From Clostridia bacterium (GTDB lineage: Bacteria; Bacillota; Clostridia; Oscillospirales; CAG-272), in the NCBI GenBank assembly GCA_017502975.1, contig JAFVTV010000016.1, positions 1 through 43,796 on the forward strand: DNA of 43,796 bases. The letters are read 5' to 3'. The notes below the pieces were generated by a model. The model did not search any database, had not been told where the DNA came from, and was given only the letters and a program-made list of their open reading frames with translations. The translations under genes were made by a program, and so were the position numbers. Positions within the stretch are counted from its first letter, which is position 1, and each line of letters opens with the position of its first letter. Of this stretch, positions 6,224 through 14,821 are shown piece by piece.

Positions 6224-7153
6224 CTACATCCAGTGCCTGCGTCTGAAAATGCGGATGCAGACAAGTGCCACCGCGCCAGCGAGCAGTATGACGTACAAAT
6301 AGCCGTACCGCCAGGTAAGCTCGGGCATCCCTGTAAAATTCATACCGTACCAGCCCGTAATGAGCGTAAGCGGCAAAAAAACCGCGGATAAGACCGTGAA
6401 AATCTTCATGATGTTATTCAAGCGGATATCAAGCATGGATTGGTATGCCTCGCGCAGCTGCATCAGCTGCTCGCGCAGAGAACGCACGTTGCGCTCAAGG
6501 CGCTCTGCCTTGTCGGTAAAGATCTTAAAATAGCGCAGATCCTCCTCGGCAAAGATATCGTTTTCATTTTCCTCAAGCGCCTTTCCCACGTCGATGAGCT
6601 GCTCGTAATAATTGCGCAGCAACAGGAGCTTGCGCCGCTGTGCGAGTAAAAATCCGATAAAGCCGTCCTCGGCATCACCCTGCAGCACGCGCTCCTCCGG
6701 TTCGGATAGGGAAAATTCCATATCCTCAAGCATCTTGGCATCCCCCTCGATCATCGCGTCAAGAAAGGCAAAAACCAGCTTTTCAAGTGTTACACCGGCT
6801 GGGGGGAAGCGCTTTAAAACCGCTTCAAAGGCGCGCCTTGTGCTGCCGTCACTGTCGCGAATGTCCACTACCAAAAACAGCCTTGCTGTCATGTAAAATG
6901 CGATGCAATCCTCGCCGTTTTCGTCACCCGTTGTGCGCTTTATCGTGCCAAAGCTGTATTGATCGTAGATCTCGATGCTGCTCCTGAAATAGCGCACCTC
7001 CTCGCGGCACTGTCGAACCGTTGTGGCAGAAAAGCCCAACACGGGTGCAATTTTTTCAAGCTCCTCGGCGGTGATATACCCCACTGCTATGCCGTTGCCA
7101 TCGGGTAACGCTGTGCATGCCTCATGCGCAGAATTAGAAAATTTGTAAAACAT
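6224..7153 (-). CDS. corA: CorA-family divalent cation transporter
   Basis: 309 residues. The N-terminal half is a soluble funnel domain with long helices (DAMIEGDAKMLEDMEFSLSEPEERVL and the coiled KAERLERNVRSLREQLMQLREAYQSMLD). The C-terminus has two membrane helices; the first ends in the diagnostic YGMNF motif (GMN near residue 270), and the second ends with the basic tail RIFRRRHWM. It probably moves Mg2+ (or Co2+/Ni2+/Zn2+) across the inner membrane. The ATG at 7153 is preferred because SD AGGGGGA is at proper spacing; the ATG six bases upstream is too close. It lies downstream of a terminator, so it is probably monocistronic. Confidence 0.88.
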   Translation of the reverse strand: MFYKFSNSAHEACTALPDGNGIAVGYITAEELEKIAPVLGFSATTVRQCREEVRYFRSSIEIYDQYSFGTIKRTTGDENGEDCIAFYMTARLFLVVDIRDSDGSTRRAFEAVLKRFPPAGVTLEKLVFAFLDAMIEGDAKMLEDMEFSLSEPEERVLQGDAEDGFIGFLLAQRRKLLLLRNYYEQLIDVGKALEENENDIFAEEDLRYFKIFTDKAERLERNVRSLREQLMQLREAYQSMLDIRLNNIMKIFTVLSAVFLPLTLITGWYGMNFTGMPELTWRYGYLYVILLAGAVALVCIRIFRRRHWM

Positions 7154-7197
7154 AGCCATTCCCCCTGTCCTTTGTAGCATAGTATGCCCCAAAAGCA

Positions 7198-7231
7198 AAA
7201 AAGTACCCCGCTTGCAATTTGCAAGCGGGGT
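7198..7231 (-). terminator. Intrinsic terminator after flavin reductase gene
   Basis: A 13-bp perfect stem ACCCCGCTTGCAA / TTGCAAGCGGGGT with a 1-base centre, followed on the minus strand by ACTTTTTTG. It ends the ymdB - flavin reductase unit 10 bases after the stop codon. Confidence 0.85.
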
Positions 7232-7241
7232 GTTTATCGGG

Positions 7242-7823
7242 TCATTTGCGCGGCTTTTGTCCTTTTTTCTTTTTGGCGGAAAAGCCAAAGGTGCCAACGC
7301 GCTTGCCAAGCGCAAAATATTCTCCGTGCGCATAGGCGCAAAGACCTGCCTTTGCCATGTGCAGCTTGCCCTTGTCGTCAAGCAACTCCTCGTTGGCATA
7401 GACCGCCACGATATCGGCAAGAAACATATCGTGTGAGCCAAGCGGCATTATGTTGCTCACGCGGCAGCAAAGGGAAATGGGAGCCTCGGCAATCAAGGGG
7501 CAGGCAACCTCCTCTACTGCAAGCTTGGTCAGATTGCATTTTTTGAACTTGTCGACCTTAGCGCCCGTATAGGTGCCGCAGTAGTCGGCGGCGCGCACCA
7601 ATGAGGTGGGGGTGAGATTAAGCACAAACTCGCCGCTTTCCTTGATCATACCGTACGAATGCCGTGTGGGGCGTACCGAAATGTATGCCTTTGGGGGCAC
7701 GGTATTGGTAATGCCTGTCCACGCAACTGTAATAATATTGGCGTGCTCCTTGTTGCCGCAGCTTACCATTACGGGTGGTGTGGGCGCAAGCAGTGCGCCG
7801 CCCCGAAATTTGACTTTATTCAT
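7242..7823 (-). CDS. Flavin reductase-like (FMN-binding split barrel) protein
   Basis: 193 residues. The sequence fits the flavin reductase-like domain: PTPPVMVSCGN, NIITVAWTGITNTVPPKAYISVRPTRHSYGMI, GEFVLNLTP, the D-Y-C-G...KVDKF segment, then IPLGSHDMFLADIVAVYANEE. Such proteins bind FMN and reduce it with NAD(P)H or act as oxidoreductases; many clostridial members are of unknown substrate. The C-terminus is a lysine-rich tail (SAKKKKGQKPRK). The gene starts 15 bp downstream of ymdB and is probably cotranscribed with it. No partner monooxygenase is visible. Confidence 0.85.
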   Translation of the reverse strand: MNKVKFRGGALLAPTPPVMVSCGNKEHANIITVAWTGITNTVPPKAYISVRPTRHSYGMIKESGEFVLNLTPTSLVRAADYCGTYTGAKVDKFKKCNLTKLAVEEVACPLIAEAPISLCCRVSNIMPLGSHDMFLADIVAVYANEELLDDKGKLHMAKAGLCAYAHGEYFALGKRVGTFGFSAKKKKGQKPRK

Positions 7824-7838
7824 ACCGTTGCCTCTCGT

Positions 7839-8612
7839 TTAAAATTTGATGCGTGTCACACAACGTGTGCGTGCGGTAACGGGATCGATGTCAAATAATG
7901 CGCCGTTTGCCGCGATATCGCCCTGCGCTACCGTAAAGCGGTGCGGCATGTGTGTGCGCATTTTTTCGATCACGTCAGTGGGTGTAACGCCAAGAATGCT
8001 GTTCACGGGCCCTGTCATGCCAACGTCGGTGATATAGCCCGTTCCGTTTGGCAGGATCTGCTCGTCGGCGGTCTGCACGTGGGTGTGTGTGCCAAAGATG
8101 GCGGCAAAGCGCCCGTCAAAGTAGCGTGCAAGTGCCAATTTTTCGGAGGTTGCCTCGGCGTGAATATCAAGCACGGCAAGATCGTAGGTGCGGCGTGCGC
8201 GCTCCAATTCCAATTCAACGGCACGGAATGGATCACCCAGTGCTTCCATAAAGACCGAACCTGCCACGTTGACCACAAGCACGCGCCACCCCTCGGCGGA
8301 GGTGATCACGCGCGAGCCCTCGCCGGGGCAGGTTGCGGGATAGTTGCAGGGTCTGATCACGGCGTTGGTGTCGTTTAAAAAGGCATGGGCATCGCGGCGG
8401 TCAAAGATATGGTTGCCCGATGTGATAAAATCAACGCCAAAGGCGAAAAGCGCCTCGGCGGCTTTGGGAGAAAGCCCGTGAATATCACAAACGTTTTCAC
8501 CGTTGGCAATGACAAGGTCGGCACCAAGCGCGCGGCGCTTCTCCCAAAGCGTTTTTTGTAGGAATGGCAACGTGCGCTCGCCTACCACGTCGCCCAAAAC
8601 TAAAATTTTCAT
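7839..8612 (-). CDS. ymdB: YmdB-family metallophosphoesterase (2',3'-cNMP phosphodiesterase)
   Basis: 257 residues, the usual length. All metal-binding motifs of the YmdB family appear in order: GDVVGE, IANGEN, TSGNHIFDRR, DIHAEATSEK, GTHTHVQTAD and DVGMTGP. In Bacillus the protein hydrolyses 2',3'-cyclic nucleotides and influences biofilm and late-adaptive responses; whether it does so here is inference. The ATG has SD AGAGGA seven bases upstream, and a good promoter precedes it. It is divergent from rpmH; more often ymdB lies near rny or recA. Confidence 0.9.
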   Translation of the reverse strand: MKILVLGDVVGERTLPFLQKTLWEKRRALGADLVIANGENVCDIHGLSPKAAEALFAFGVDFITSGNHIFDRRDAHAFLNDTNAVIRPCNYPATCPGEGSRVITSAEGWRVLVVNVAGSVFMEALGDPFRAVELELERARRTYDLAVLDIHAEATSEKLALARYFDGRFAAIFGTHTHVQTADEQILPNGTGYITDVGMTGPVNSILGVTPTDVIEKMRTHMPHRFTVAQGDIAANGALFDIDPVTARTRCVTRIKF

Positions 8613-8645
8613 AAATCCTCTTTTCTATGCACCAAGTGCCCTTAC

Positions 8646-8674
8646 AGTATAACATAGCGGCTGTAAAAATGCAA
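8646..8674 (-). promoter_or_regulatory. Promoter for ymdB - flavin reductase
   Basis: Minus strand: -35 TTGCAT (8669-8674), 17-bp spacer, -10 TATACT (8646-8651). Confidence 0.75.
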
Positions 8675-8744
8675 GTCTTATGCGCGCTATACGTATTATA
8701 TAAAACAAGGAAAGAAAAAATTTTGGCAAAAACGAAAAAAACTC

Positions 8745-8773
8745 TTGACAATTGGTAAAAGTGCGTATATAAT
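8745..8773 (+). promoter_or_regulatory. Strong rpmH promoter
   Basis: Perfect consensus: TTGACA (8745-8750), 17-bp spacer, TATAAT (8768-8773). Confidence 0.92.
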
Positions 8774-8790
8774 AAATAAGTCACTGTAAA

Positions 8791-8834
8791 AAGCGTTCCG
8801 GTAGAGGATACCAGGTATCACCCGAAACACGCTT
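8791..8834 (+). promoter_or_regulatory. Stem-loop in rpmH leader
   Basis: The 84-base leader folds with an outer stem AAGCGT (8791-8796) / ACGCTT (8829-8834), partly continuing through TCCGG/CCCGA, and an inner hairpin GATAC-CAG-GTATC (8807-8819). The SD AAGGAGGT lies just downstream at 8849-8856. A role in controlling L34 synthesis is only inference. Confidence 0.5.
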
Positions 8835-8863
8835 CCGATTTTAAAATTAAGGAGGTGCTAACG

Positions 8864-8998
8864 ATGCTCAGAACTTACCAACCCAAAAAACGTCAAAGAA
8901 AGAAAGAGCACGGCTTTAGAAAGAGAATGAGAACTGCCGACGGCAGAAACGTTCTGAAGAGAAGACGTGCAAAAGGCAGAAAGAGACTGACTTACTAA
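8864..8998 (+). CDS. rpmH: 50S ribosomal protein L34
   Basis: A 44-codon gene that is easy to miss because of its length. The translation begins [20 protein letters not shown] and ends [13 protein letters not shown], the full-length bacterial L34 pattern with the conserved R-T-Y-Q-P-K start and HGFRKRM core. It is a component of the large ribosomal subunit. A perfect SD AAGGAGGT lies seven bases before the ATG, behind the strongest promoter in the window. It is followed by a terminator before rnpA, so most transcripts may be monocistronic. Confidence 0.97.
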   Translation: MLRTYQPKKRQRKKEHGFRKRMRTADGRNVLKRRRAKGRKRLTY

Positions 8999-9020
8999 GT
9001 CCCGCGCCACATAGAAAACG

Positions 9021-9060
9021 ACCGATGTCTCTGGCAACTGTCATAGACATCGGTATTTTT
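9021..9060 (+). terminator. Terminator between rpmH and rnpA
   Basis: Stem ACCGATGTCT (9021-9030) / AGACATCGGT (9045-9054) followed by ATTTTT. Read-through would be needed for rnpA unless a promoter lies in 9061-9135; I do not see a good one there. This would give the expected excess of L34 over RNase P protein. Confidence 0.8.
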
Positions 9061-9139
9061 CGCTTGCGGCAATCTTTTCTCCCCAATCGTTTATTTTCAC
9101 AAAATCATTGTAACGGAAGTGTAAAAGGGGCAGTGCATC

Positions 9140-9526
9140 ATGAAAAATTACGCTATTAAGGAACATCATCTTTACAACAAGGCATTTCATAAGGGCGAGC
9201 GGTACGTCACAAAGACCATAGCGGTTTATGTGCTGCGCGATTATGCCGCCAAAAGGCTGATGCTTGCCAATCCCGAGAAAAAGTATTTCAATCGCGTGGG
9301 CCTGTCTGTAGGCAAACGGCTTGGCGGTGCGGTGGTACGAAACCGTGCCAAGCGCCTCTTGCGCGAGGGATACCGTTGTGTCAAGACCGATCATGGGCTT
9401 AAGACGGGATATCTTGTGGTATTGGCGGCGCGCGATGAGATCCGCTGTAAAAAGGCAGATGATGTTACAAGAGATATGCTTCGCGCGTTTCGCGCGCTCG
9501 GCATGCTGACCGAGGATGTAAAATGA
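9140..9526 (+). CDS. rnpA: Ribonuclease P protein component
   Basis: 128 residues. The protein binds the RNase P RNA and helps cleave 5' leaders from pre-tRNA. The family signature is clear: [33 protein letters not shown] (RNR motif near residue 70), with the usual N-terminal FxxxFHKGER-like region. The SD is AAAGGGG. The last four bases overlap yidD (ATGA). The position between rpmH and yidD is canonical. Confidence 0.95.
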   Translation: MKNYAIKEHHLYNKAFHKGERYVTKTIAVYVLRDYAAKRLMLANPEKKYFNRVGLSVGKRLGGAVVRNRAKRLLREGYRCVKTDHGLKTGYLVVLAARDEIRCKKADDVTRDMLRAFRALGMLTEDVK

Positions 9527-9906
9527 AGCATATTTGTATTTGGCTGGTGCGCTTTTACAGAAGGTTTTTATCTCCCCTAAAGGGCGGCGCGTGTTGCCGC
9601 TTTACCCCCTCTTGCTCAGCGTATGCGCTTGAGGCATTTGAAAAGCGAGGATTTTTTGTAGGGCTGATATTGACCGTTTGGCGGATACTCCGCTGTAATC
9701 CTTATTGCGCGGGCGGATATGACCCCGTGCCCGAAAAGGGGCTGCGCTATAAGGGCTCGCGTGAGATCCCCGTACCCGATGAGTGCTGTGAGAACGGCAG
9801 CGGACGTCACGGGAAAGAAGACGTCGATGTGATTGCGTTCAATCGTGAAGCAACGGGCAATGCGCCCGATGAAGCTTCCGTCCATGGAAAGGAAAAAAAT
9901 CTATGA
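9523..9906 (+). CDS. yidD: Membrane protein insertion efficiency factor YidD
   Basis: 127 residues, longer than the usual 70-85. The conserved core is in the first 80: [59 protein letters not shown], with the CRFxPSCSxYxxEA signature. It is a membrane-associated helper of YidC-dependent insertion. The extra ~45-residue tail is hydrophilic, charged and not conserved in the family. It overlaps both rnpA and yidC by four bases, implying coupled translation. Confidence 0.95.
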   Translation: MKHICIWLVRFYRRFLSPLKGGACCRFTPSCSAYALEAFEKRGFFVGLILTVWRILRCNPYCAGGYDPVPEKGLRYKGSREIPVPDECCENGSGRHGKEDVDVIAFNREATGNAPDEASVHGKEKNL

Positions 9907-11504
9907 ACAAGAAAAGAATTGTGAGAATTGTCACAGCAGTACTGGCAGCAATGCTGGTTTTGGTGGCAATGTTCTCGCTGACAAGCTGTGCCGGTTCGAA
10001 AGAGGAAAAGATCGAGTCCTCTTGGACCGCGGCGGATGCTGATGCCGCCACGTATTTTACGCGCATTTTGCCGATGAGTGCTGAGGCGCGTGAAAAATTT
10101 GTAGCCGCATCCCGTGGCTATAATATGAGCGCAGAGGGCTTTGATAAGAATGCCGATGCGCCTAACCTTGGTGTTGTTGATCTTGAGGGCGCAAAGGCTG
10201 CGCTTGAGCTTGTAAAGCCTCAAGATGATGCGTCCAAGGTAAAATTCGAGGAGTTCCGCACCGCGCTCACCGCCGAGCAGGTCAAGGATATCGTGACCCG
10301 TATGGGCGAAACCGTTTCGCTTGAGGCTGATAACGGTCCCATTGATACCTTGCTTGTTTGGATCGGTAAGTTCCTGCAGATCCTGACCAAGATCACGGGT
10401 GGCAAATACGTGCTCGGTCTTCTCGTTTTTGCGTTGGTGGTTGAGATTGTGATGCTGCCCTTTGGTATCAAGCAGCAGAAGAACTCCATCAAGCAAGCCA
10501 AGCTGCGCCCGAAGGAAATGGCGATCCGCAACAAGTATAAGGGGCGTACCGACCAGGCTACCCAGCAAAAGATGACGCAGGAGATCCAAAAGATGTACCA
10601 GGAGGAGGGCTTCAACCCCATGGGTGGCTGCCTGCCTCTGCTCATTCAGCTTCCCGTCATTTTGGCATTGTATCAGATCGTAATCGATCCCCTTCGTTAT
10701 GTGCTTGGTAAGGCAGCTACTCTTTCGAGTGCTCTGACGACCTACTGCACCACCGCAAAGGCGGCAGGCGGTCTTGGCCTTAGCATCGGCAACGGCAAGG
10801 GCACCATCGAGCTGCTCTCTCAGGCAGGTAATAAGCTTGAGGGCCTTAAGAGCTTTTCGTATTTCTCAAATGCGCAGGATTGCTACAATGCTCTTAATGT
10901 AGGCAGCTCCATGCCCGATTTCACGCTCTTTGGTCTGAATATGGGTAATGTTCCCTCGTTTACCAGCATTCTCGTTTTGGTGCCGATCCTCACATTTGTA
11001 TTCTATTTTGCCAGCATGAAGCTCAACCGCAAGTTCACCTATCAGCCTGCCGTGCAGGATGCACAAATGGGATGCTCCAACAACATGATGGATATCACCA
11101 TGCCTCTGATGAGCGTGTATATCGCTTTCATCGTTCCTGCCGCGGTTGGTATTTACTGGATGTTTAAGAGCGTGCTCTCCACCCTTAAGTCTTTCATTAT
11201 GAGTAAGGTAATGCCAGTTCCTGTCTTTACCGAGGAGGATTATAAGGCAGCTGAAAAGGCACTTAAGGGCAAGGGCAAATCGGAAAGCAGACCCGTAGAG
11301 CGTACTGCTGCATCCGGCACCAAGCCCCGTTCTTTGCACTATATCGACGAGGATGATGAGCCTCTGCCGCCCCCCGTGCCCGAAAGGATCGAGGAGCCTG
11401 CAAAGAAGAAGGTGGAGAAGGATGAGCCTGCCACAGAGGTGAAGCCCTCTCAGGTGCCCAACCTCAAAGAGGATCGCAAAAACACGGACAACAAGAATAA
11501 GTGA
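9903..11504 (+). CDS. yidC: Membrane protein insertase YidC/Oxa1, lipoprotein type
   Basis: 533 residues. The signal peptide ends in a lipobox LTSC (Cys near residue 29), as in Gram-positive SpoIIIJ/YidC. The conserved 60KD_IMP core follows: [25 protein letters not shown], then [57 protein letters not shown], and later helices ending [23 protein letters not shown] hydrophilic, Pro/Glu/Lys-rich C-terminal tail of about 90 residues extends past the last helix. It inserts membrane proteins with or without SecYEG. It lies between yidD and jag, the standard order. Confidence 0.95.
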   Translation: MNKKRIVRIVTAVLAAMLVLVAMFSLTSCAGSKEEKIESSWTAADADAATYFTRILPMSAEAREKFVAASRGYNMSAEGFDKNADAPNLGVVDLEGAKAALELVKPQDDASKVKFEEFRTALTAEQVKDIVTRMGETVSLEADNGPIDTLLVWIGKFLQILTKITGGKYVLGLLVFALVVEIVMLPFGIKQQKNSIKQAKLRPKEMAIRNKYKGRTDQATQQKMTQEIQKMYQEEGFNPMGGCLPLLIQLPVILALYQIVIDPLRYVLGKAATLSSALTTYCTTAKAAGGLGLSIGNGKGTIELLSQAGNKLEGLKSFSYFSNAQDCYNALNVGSSMPDFTLFGLNMGNVPSFTSILVLVPILTFVFYFASMKLNRKFTYQPAVQDAQMGCSNNMMDITMPLMSVYIAFIVPAAVGIYWMFKSVLSTLKSFIMSKVMPVPVFTEEDYKAAEKALKGKGKSESRPVERTAASGTKPRSLHYIDEDDEPLPPPVPERIEEPAKKKVEKDEPATEVKPSQVPNLKEDRKNTDNKNK

Positions 11505-11513
11505 GGATAGAGT

Positions 11514-12212
11514 ATGAAAAAGGAAATTACCGTAACAGCCAAAACCGTTGAAGAGGCTGTTTTGAAGGCAGTGGCAGATCTTGGCGCACCCAGCGCCGAT
11601 GCAATCACCTATACCGTTGTAGAGGAGCCGAAGAAGGGCTTTCTCGGCTTTGGTGCAGCACCTGCAAAAATCACCGCCGTATATGCTGCTAAGGGTGTAA
11701 ATGCCGCAGTGGAGCTGATTCGCGCACTGGTTGGCGGCATGGGCATCAATGCCAACGTCAAGCTTGTAGAGAGCAGCGAAAAGGATGAGAACAAGCTGAT
11801 CTGTGTGGAGGGCGAGGGCGCAGGAGTGCTGATCGGTCACCATGGCGATACGCTCGACTCCTTGCAGTATCTTGCAAACCTTGCCGCAAACAAAAAGGTT
11901 GCGGGCGAGAAGCGTGATTTCTGCCGTATTACCGTTGATGTAGAAAATTATCGCGCTAAGCGTGAGGAAACACTGCGTGCTTTGGCTCGCAGAAAAGCAG
12001 AGCAGGTATTGCGCTATAAAAAGAGCGTGATGCTTGAGCCGATGAATCCTTACGAGCGCCGCATCATTCACTCTGAGGTGCAGCATATTGAGGGCGTTTC
12101 TACCAACTCTATCGGCAGCGAAAACAACCGTAAGGTTGTGATGTATCTCGATACCGAGGTGAAGGAAGTCTCCGCTCCCCGTCAGGAATTTGAGGAATTT
12201 GCAGAATTTTAA
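11514..12212 (+). CDS. jag: RNA-binding protein Jag/KhpB
   Basis: 232 residues with the three expected parts: an N-terminal Jag_N domain (MKKEITVTAKTVEEAVLKAVADLGA ... KGFLGFGAAPAKI), a KH-type domain containing GxxxGxLIGHHGDTLDSLQYL-like residues (GEGAGVLIGHHGDTLDSLQ), and a C-terminal R3H domain (MLEPMNPYERRIIHSEVQHIEGVSTNSIGSENNRKVVMYL). It binds RNA with KhpA in Firmicutes and affects cell elongation. It starts nine bases after yidC. The gene is followed by a strong hairpin before mnmE. Confidence 0.95.
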   Translation: MKKEITVTAKTVEEAVLKAVADLGAPSADAITYTVVEEPKKGFLGFGAAPAKITAVYAAKGVNAAVELIRALVGGMGINANVKLVESSEKDENKLICVEGEGAGVLIGHHGDTLDSLQYLANLAANKKVAGEKRDFCRITVDVENYRAKREETLRALARRKAEQVLRYKKSVMLEPMNPYERRIIHSEVQHIEGVSTNSIGSENNRKVVMYLDTEVKEVSAPRQEFEEFAEF

Positions 12213-12227
12213 TCAAAAGTAAAAGGG

Positions 12228-12279
12228 CACGGTGCGGGGCACTGCCGCAAGGCAAAACCCGCACCGTGTTGTGGTTTTT
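12228..12279 (+). terminator. GC-rich hairpin abutting the mnmE start codon (terminator/attenuator)
   Basis: An 11-bp perfect stem CACGGTGCGGG (12228-12238) / CCCGCACCGTG (12258-12268), followed by TTGTGGTTTTT that runs directly into the mnmE ATG at 12280. It looks like an intrinsic terminator or attenuator. It also occupies the place where an SD would be. Confidence 0.7.
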
Positions 12280-13647
12280 ATGAAAGTATATGATACGATA
12301 GCCGCCATTTCCACACCGCGCGGCAAGGGTGGCATTGCCGTGATCCGCATATCGGGCGCGGATACTGCTGCGGTGCTGGCGCAAATATTTTTGCCGCGCG
12401 GTAAATCCCCCACAGACAATCCGCGCCGCGCTTGCTTTGGCGATATTTGCACGCCTGCGGGCGAGGTGATCGACGAGGGGCTGGTTACTTATTTTGCCGC
12501 CCCCGCATCCTTTACAGGTGAGGATGTGGCAGAGATCTCCTGCCACGGCGGTGTGCTTTTGACCGAAGCCGTGCTTGGTGCTGTCCTTGCGGCAGGGGCA
12601 CGCCCTGCCGAGGCGGGCGAGTTTACCGCGCGCGCCATGATGAACGGTAAAATGGGGCTTTCCTCCGCAGAGGCGCTTGGCGCACTGCTTGATGCAGGCA
12701 ACAAGGGGCAGCTTGCGCTTGCGCGCGGCGGTATGGAGGGCAAGCTTGCCGATGCCACGCGCGAGATCTATGAGCGCCTTTCCGCCATCCTTTCGGATAT
12801 CTATGCCAAGGTCGATTTTCCCGATGAGGATCTTAACAGCATGAGCACAGAGGAGCTGCGCGCGGCACTTGCACAGGTGAAGGCAAAGACCGAAGCGCTT
12901 GCCGCCACGTGGCAGTGCGGCAGAGCTGTGAGTGAGGGAATTGAAACGGTAATTTGCGGTCCTGTCAATGCGGGCAAATCCACGCTTTATAATGCCATTG
13001 TGGGATACGACGCCGCCATTGTGACCGATATTGCAGGCACCACACGCGATATCATCAGCGAAACGGTATCGCTTGGCAATGTGACCCTTCGCCTGTCGGA
13101 CACGGCAGGGCTGCGTGATACCGAGGATGCTGTCGAGCAGATCGGTGTGGCACGTGCCGATGCCGCTATTGACCGTGCCGAATTAGTGCTTGCCGTGCTT
13201 GACGGCAGCCTTGAGCCCGATGAGAGGGTGGTGGCGTTTTTGGAGCGCCTGAAAAGGGCGTGTGGCACGGTGGTTATAGTGCTCAACAAGCAGGATAGGG
13301 ATACGCTGTTTCCCACAGCACTTCTTGCCGATTTTTCACACGTTGTCACGGTAAGTGCAAGGGAGGGTGAGATTTCTGCCCTTAGCGAACTGGTAAGCGC
13401 GCTTTATACTGCCGATATCGATCTTCGCCATGATGCCGTTGTGGCAAATGCGCGTCAATTTGCCGCGCTCATACGCGCGGTTCAGGCGCTGGATGCCGCC
13501 ATTGCGGCGCTGGATGCGGGTGTGCCGCTGGATGCCTCCTGCGTGGATGCCGAGCTTGCCATGTCAGCCGTTGGCGAGGTTGACGGCAGAGCCGTTGGTG
13601 AGGATATCGTAGCCGATATCTTTTCTCATTTTTGCGTTGGAAAATAA
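12280..13647 (+). CDS. mnmE: tRNA uridine-5-carboxymethylaminomethyl(34) synthesis GTPase MnmE
   Basis: 455 residues. The N-terminal folate-binding domain starts MKVYDTIAAISTPRGKGGIAVIRISG; a G domain is inserted (P-loop GPVNAGKST at 227-235, DIAGTTRD, DTAGLRD, NKQD); the C-terminus ends in the family FCxGK motif (FCVGK). With MnmG it modifies U34 of certain tRNAs. The ATG at 12280 matches the family N-terminus, but there is no SD because the hairpin ends there. mnmG and rsmG, which usually follow, are not in the window. Confidence 0.95.
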   Translation: MKVYDTIAAISTPRGKGGIAVIRISGADTAAVLAQIFLPRGKSPTDNPRRACFGDICTPAGEVIDEGLVTYFAAPASFTGEDVAEISCHGGVLLTEAVLGAVLAAGARPAEAGEFTARAMMNGKMGLSSAEALGALLDAGNKGQLALARGGMEGKLADATREIYERLSAILSDIYAKVDFPDEDLNSMSTEELRAALAQVKAKTEALAATWQCGRAVSEGIETVICGPVNAGKSTLYNAIVGYDAAIVTDIAGTTRDIISETVSLGNVTLRLSDTAGLRDTEDAVEQIGVARADAAIDRAELVLAVLDGSLEPDERVVAFLERLKRACGTVVIVLNKQDRDTLFPTALLADFSHVVTVSAREGEISALSELVSALYTADIDLRHDAVVANARQFAALIRAVQALDAAIAALDAGVPLDASCVDAELAMSAVGEVDGRAVGEDIVADIFSHFCVGK

Positions 13648-13669
13648 GAAATAAGAAAGGAGAACGACT

Positions 13670-14017
13670 GTGAAAACAAGTGAACGCGTATTATTTATCA
13701 TTGGAGCTGTTTTGACTGTTGCTGCCTTGCTACTTGCGTGCTTTGCGGCATATTTCGGTGTATCGGCACTGATCTCGATCCATTTCCATGACATGGAGGG
13801 TGCACAGAGCATCGGCGTTGCATTTATGGTAGTGTTTTTCGCGATCTTTGCCGTTGCCGCATGGGGCGCTGCCTTGCTTGCCGCGATCCTGCTGTTTATT
13901 CGCCCGGCGCGCGCAAAGCACCCCCGTGTGCGGCGTTGGTCGCGCATTTTCCTATTACTGCTTTTAGTAAGCTCCTTGCTGATCGGCTTGCTGCTCATTC
14001 TTTGCATGATCGGATAA
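13670..14017 (+). CDS. Small membrane protein, three to four TM segments, 115 aa
   Basis: I do not recognise the family. The GTG start has SD AAAGGAG seven bases upstream. Hydrophobic stretches lie at about residues 7-30, 44-73 (probably one or two helices) and 91-114. A positively charged loop, RPARAKHPRVRRWSR, precedes the last helix, so that loop is probably cytoplasmic. It begins 22 bp after mnmE and ends at a strong terminator, so it could be the last gene of the rpmH-mnmE transcript. Confidence 0.7.
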   Translation: MKTSERVLFIIGAVLTVAALLLACFAAYFGVSALISIHFHDMEGAQSIGVAFMVVFFAIFAVAAWGAALLAAILLFIRPARAKHPRVRRWSRIFLLLLLVSSLLIGLLLILCMIG

Positions 14018-14019
14018 TA

Positions 14020-14064
14020 AAAATCACACCCGTGTGCCGAGTTTTGGTGCACGGGTGTGATTTT
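14020..14064. terminator. Bidirectional terminator
   Basis: Stem AAAATCACACCCGTG (14020-14034) / CACGGGTGTGATTTT (14050-14064), perfect over 15 bp, with A- and T-tracts on the two sides. It separates the plus-strand mnmE unit from the convergent cca operon. Confidence 0.92.
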
Positions 14065-14073
14065 TTGCAAAAT

Positions 14074-14820
14074 CTAACGGGGCGCTTTACTTTCTTGAAG
14101 CTTCGGGATCGAAAAGGCGTTTAGTGCCTTTCTGCGCTCCTTGCAATCGGGCATAATAGTGGCAAGATATTGCCAAAAGGCGGGACTGTGATCGGCGTGG
14201 TGAAAATGTGCAAGCTCATGGCAGATCACGTAATCGACAAGTGCGGGGGGCAAAAAAACGAGGTTGCGATTGAGCGTCACGCGCCCCGTGCGCGGTCGGC
14301 AAACACCCCATTTGGTCTTCATGGTGCGAAAGGTAAGTGTGGGTGTTCTCGGGGGCTTTGGCGCAAAGATCGGACAAAGTTCTCTCGTACGTGCCGTGAG
14401 GCGCTCTCTGGCTTCGCGGTCAAGAAATTCCGCAAAGCATTTCATACGCTCTGCTTGATCCTCGGGTTCCTTTACGGTAAGATAAAGCGTGCCGCTTTCT
14501 GCTTTGGCACAGCGTTTGCTGCCTTTTGCGACCCAAACGGTATGGGGAATTCCCCAAATAGGCAGGCTTTCACCCGTTATCAGCTGCAAGGGTGCAGGTG
14601 CTGCGGCTTGGCGCTCACTTAACTTGATCCGTGTCTTTTCAATAAAGGCGGTTTGCTTTGAAAGAAATTCCTCCACACGCGCGAGTGGTGTGCGCTGCGG
14701 CACGGAAACGTGTAAGGAGCCGTCCTCTTTGACGCGCAACGTAAGATTTTTCACATTTTTGCGCGCAAGCGTATAGGTATAGACCCTGTCACCTGCGGCA
14801 TAAGTACGCAATTCCTTCAT
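14074..14820 (-). CDS. YgjP/WLM-type M48-like metallopeptidase (DUF45)
   Basis: 248 residues. The zinc-protease signature HELAHFHHADHSPAFW (HExxH plus the downstream HxxxFW) and the segment KTKWGVCRPRTGRVTLNRNLVFLPPALVDYVICHELAH match the DUF45/YgjP family. The N-terminal half has the usual TLRVKEDGSLHVSVPQRTPLARVEEFLSKQ pattern. The physiological substrate is unknown. The ATG at 14820 starts one base after the ruvX stop codon without an SD of its own, so translation is probably coupled; a TTG at 14841 is a poorer alternative. It is the last gene of the operon that begins with cca. Confidence 0.88.
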   Translation of the reverse strand: MKELRTYAAGDRVYTYTLARKNVKNLTLRVKEDGSLHVSVPQRTPLARVEEFLSKQTAFIEKTRIKLSERQAAAPAPLQLITGESLPIWGIPHTVWVAKGSKRCAKAESGTLYLTVKEPEDQAERMKCFAEFLDREARERLTARTRELCPIFAPKPPRTPTLTFRTMKTKWGVCRPRTGRVTLNRNLVFLPPALVDYVICHELAHFHHADHSPAFWQYLATIMPDCKERRKALNAFSIPKLQESKAPR

Positions 14821-14821
14821 G

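Noticed and set aside
8613..8863. Chromosome origin next to rpmH
   Set aside because: No dnaA and no cluster of TTATCCACA-type DnaA boxes is visible in the short ymdB-rpmH region.
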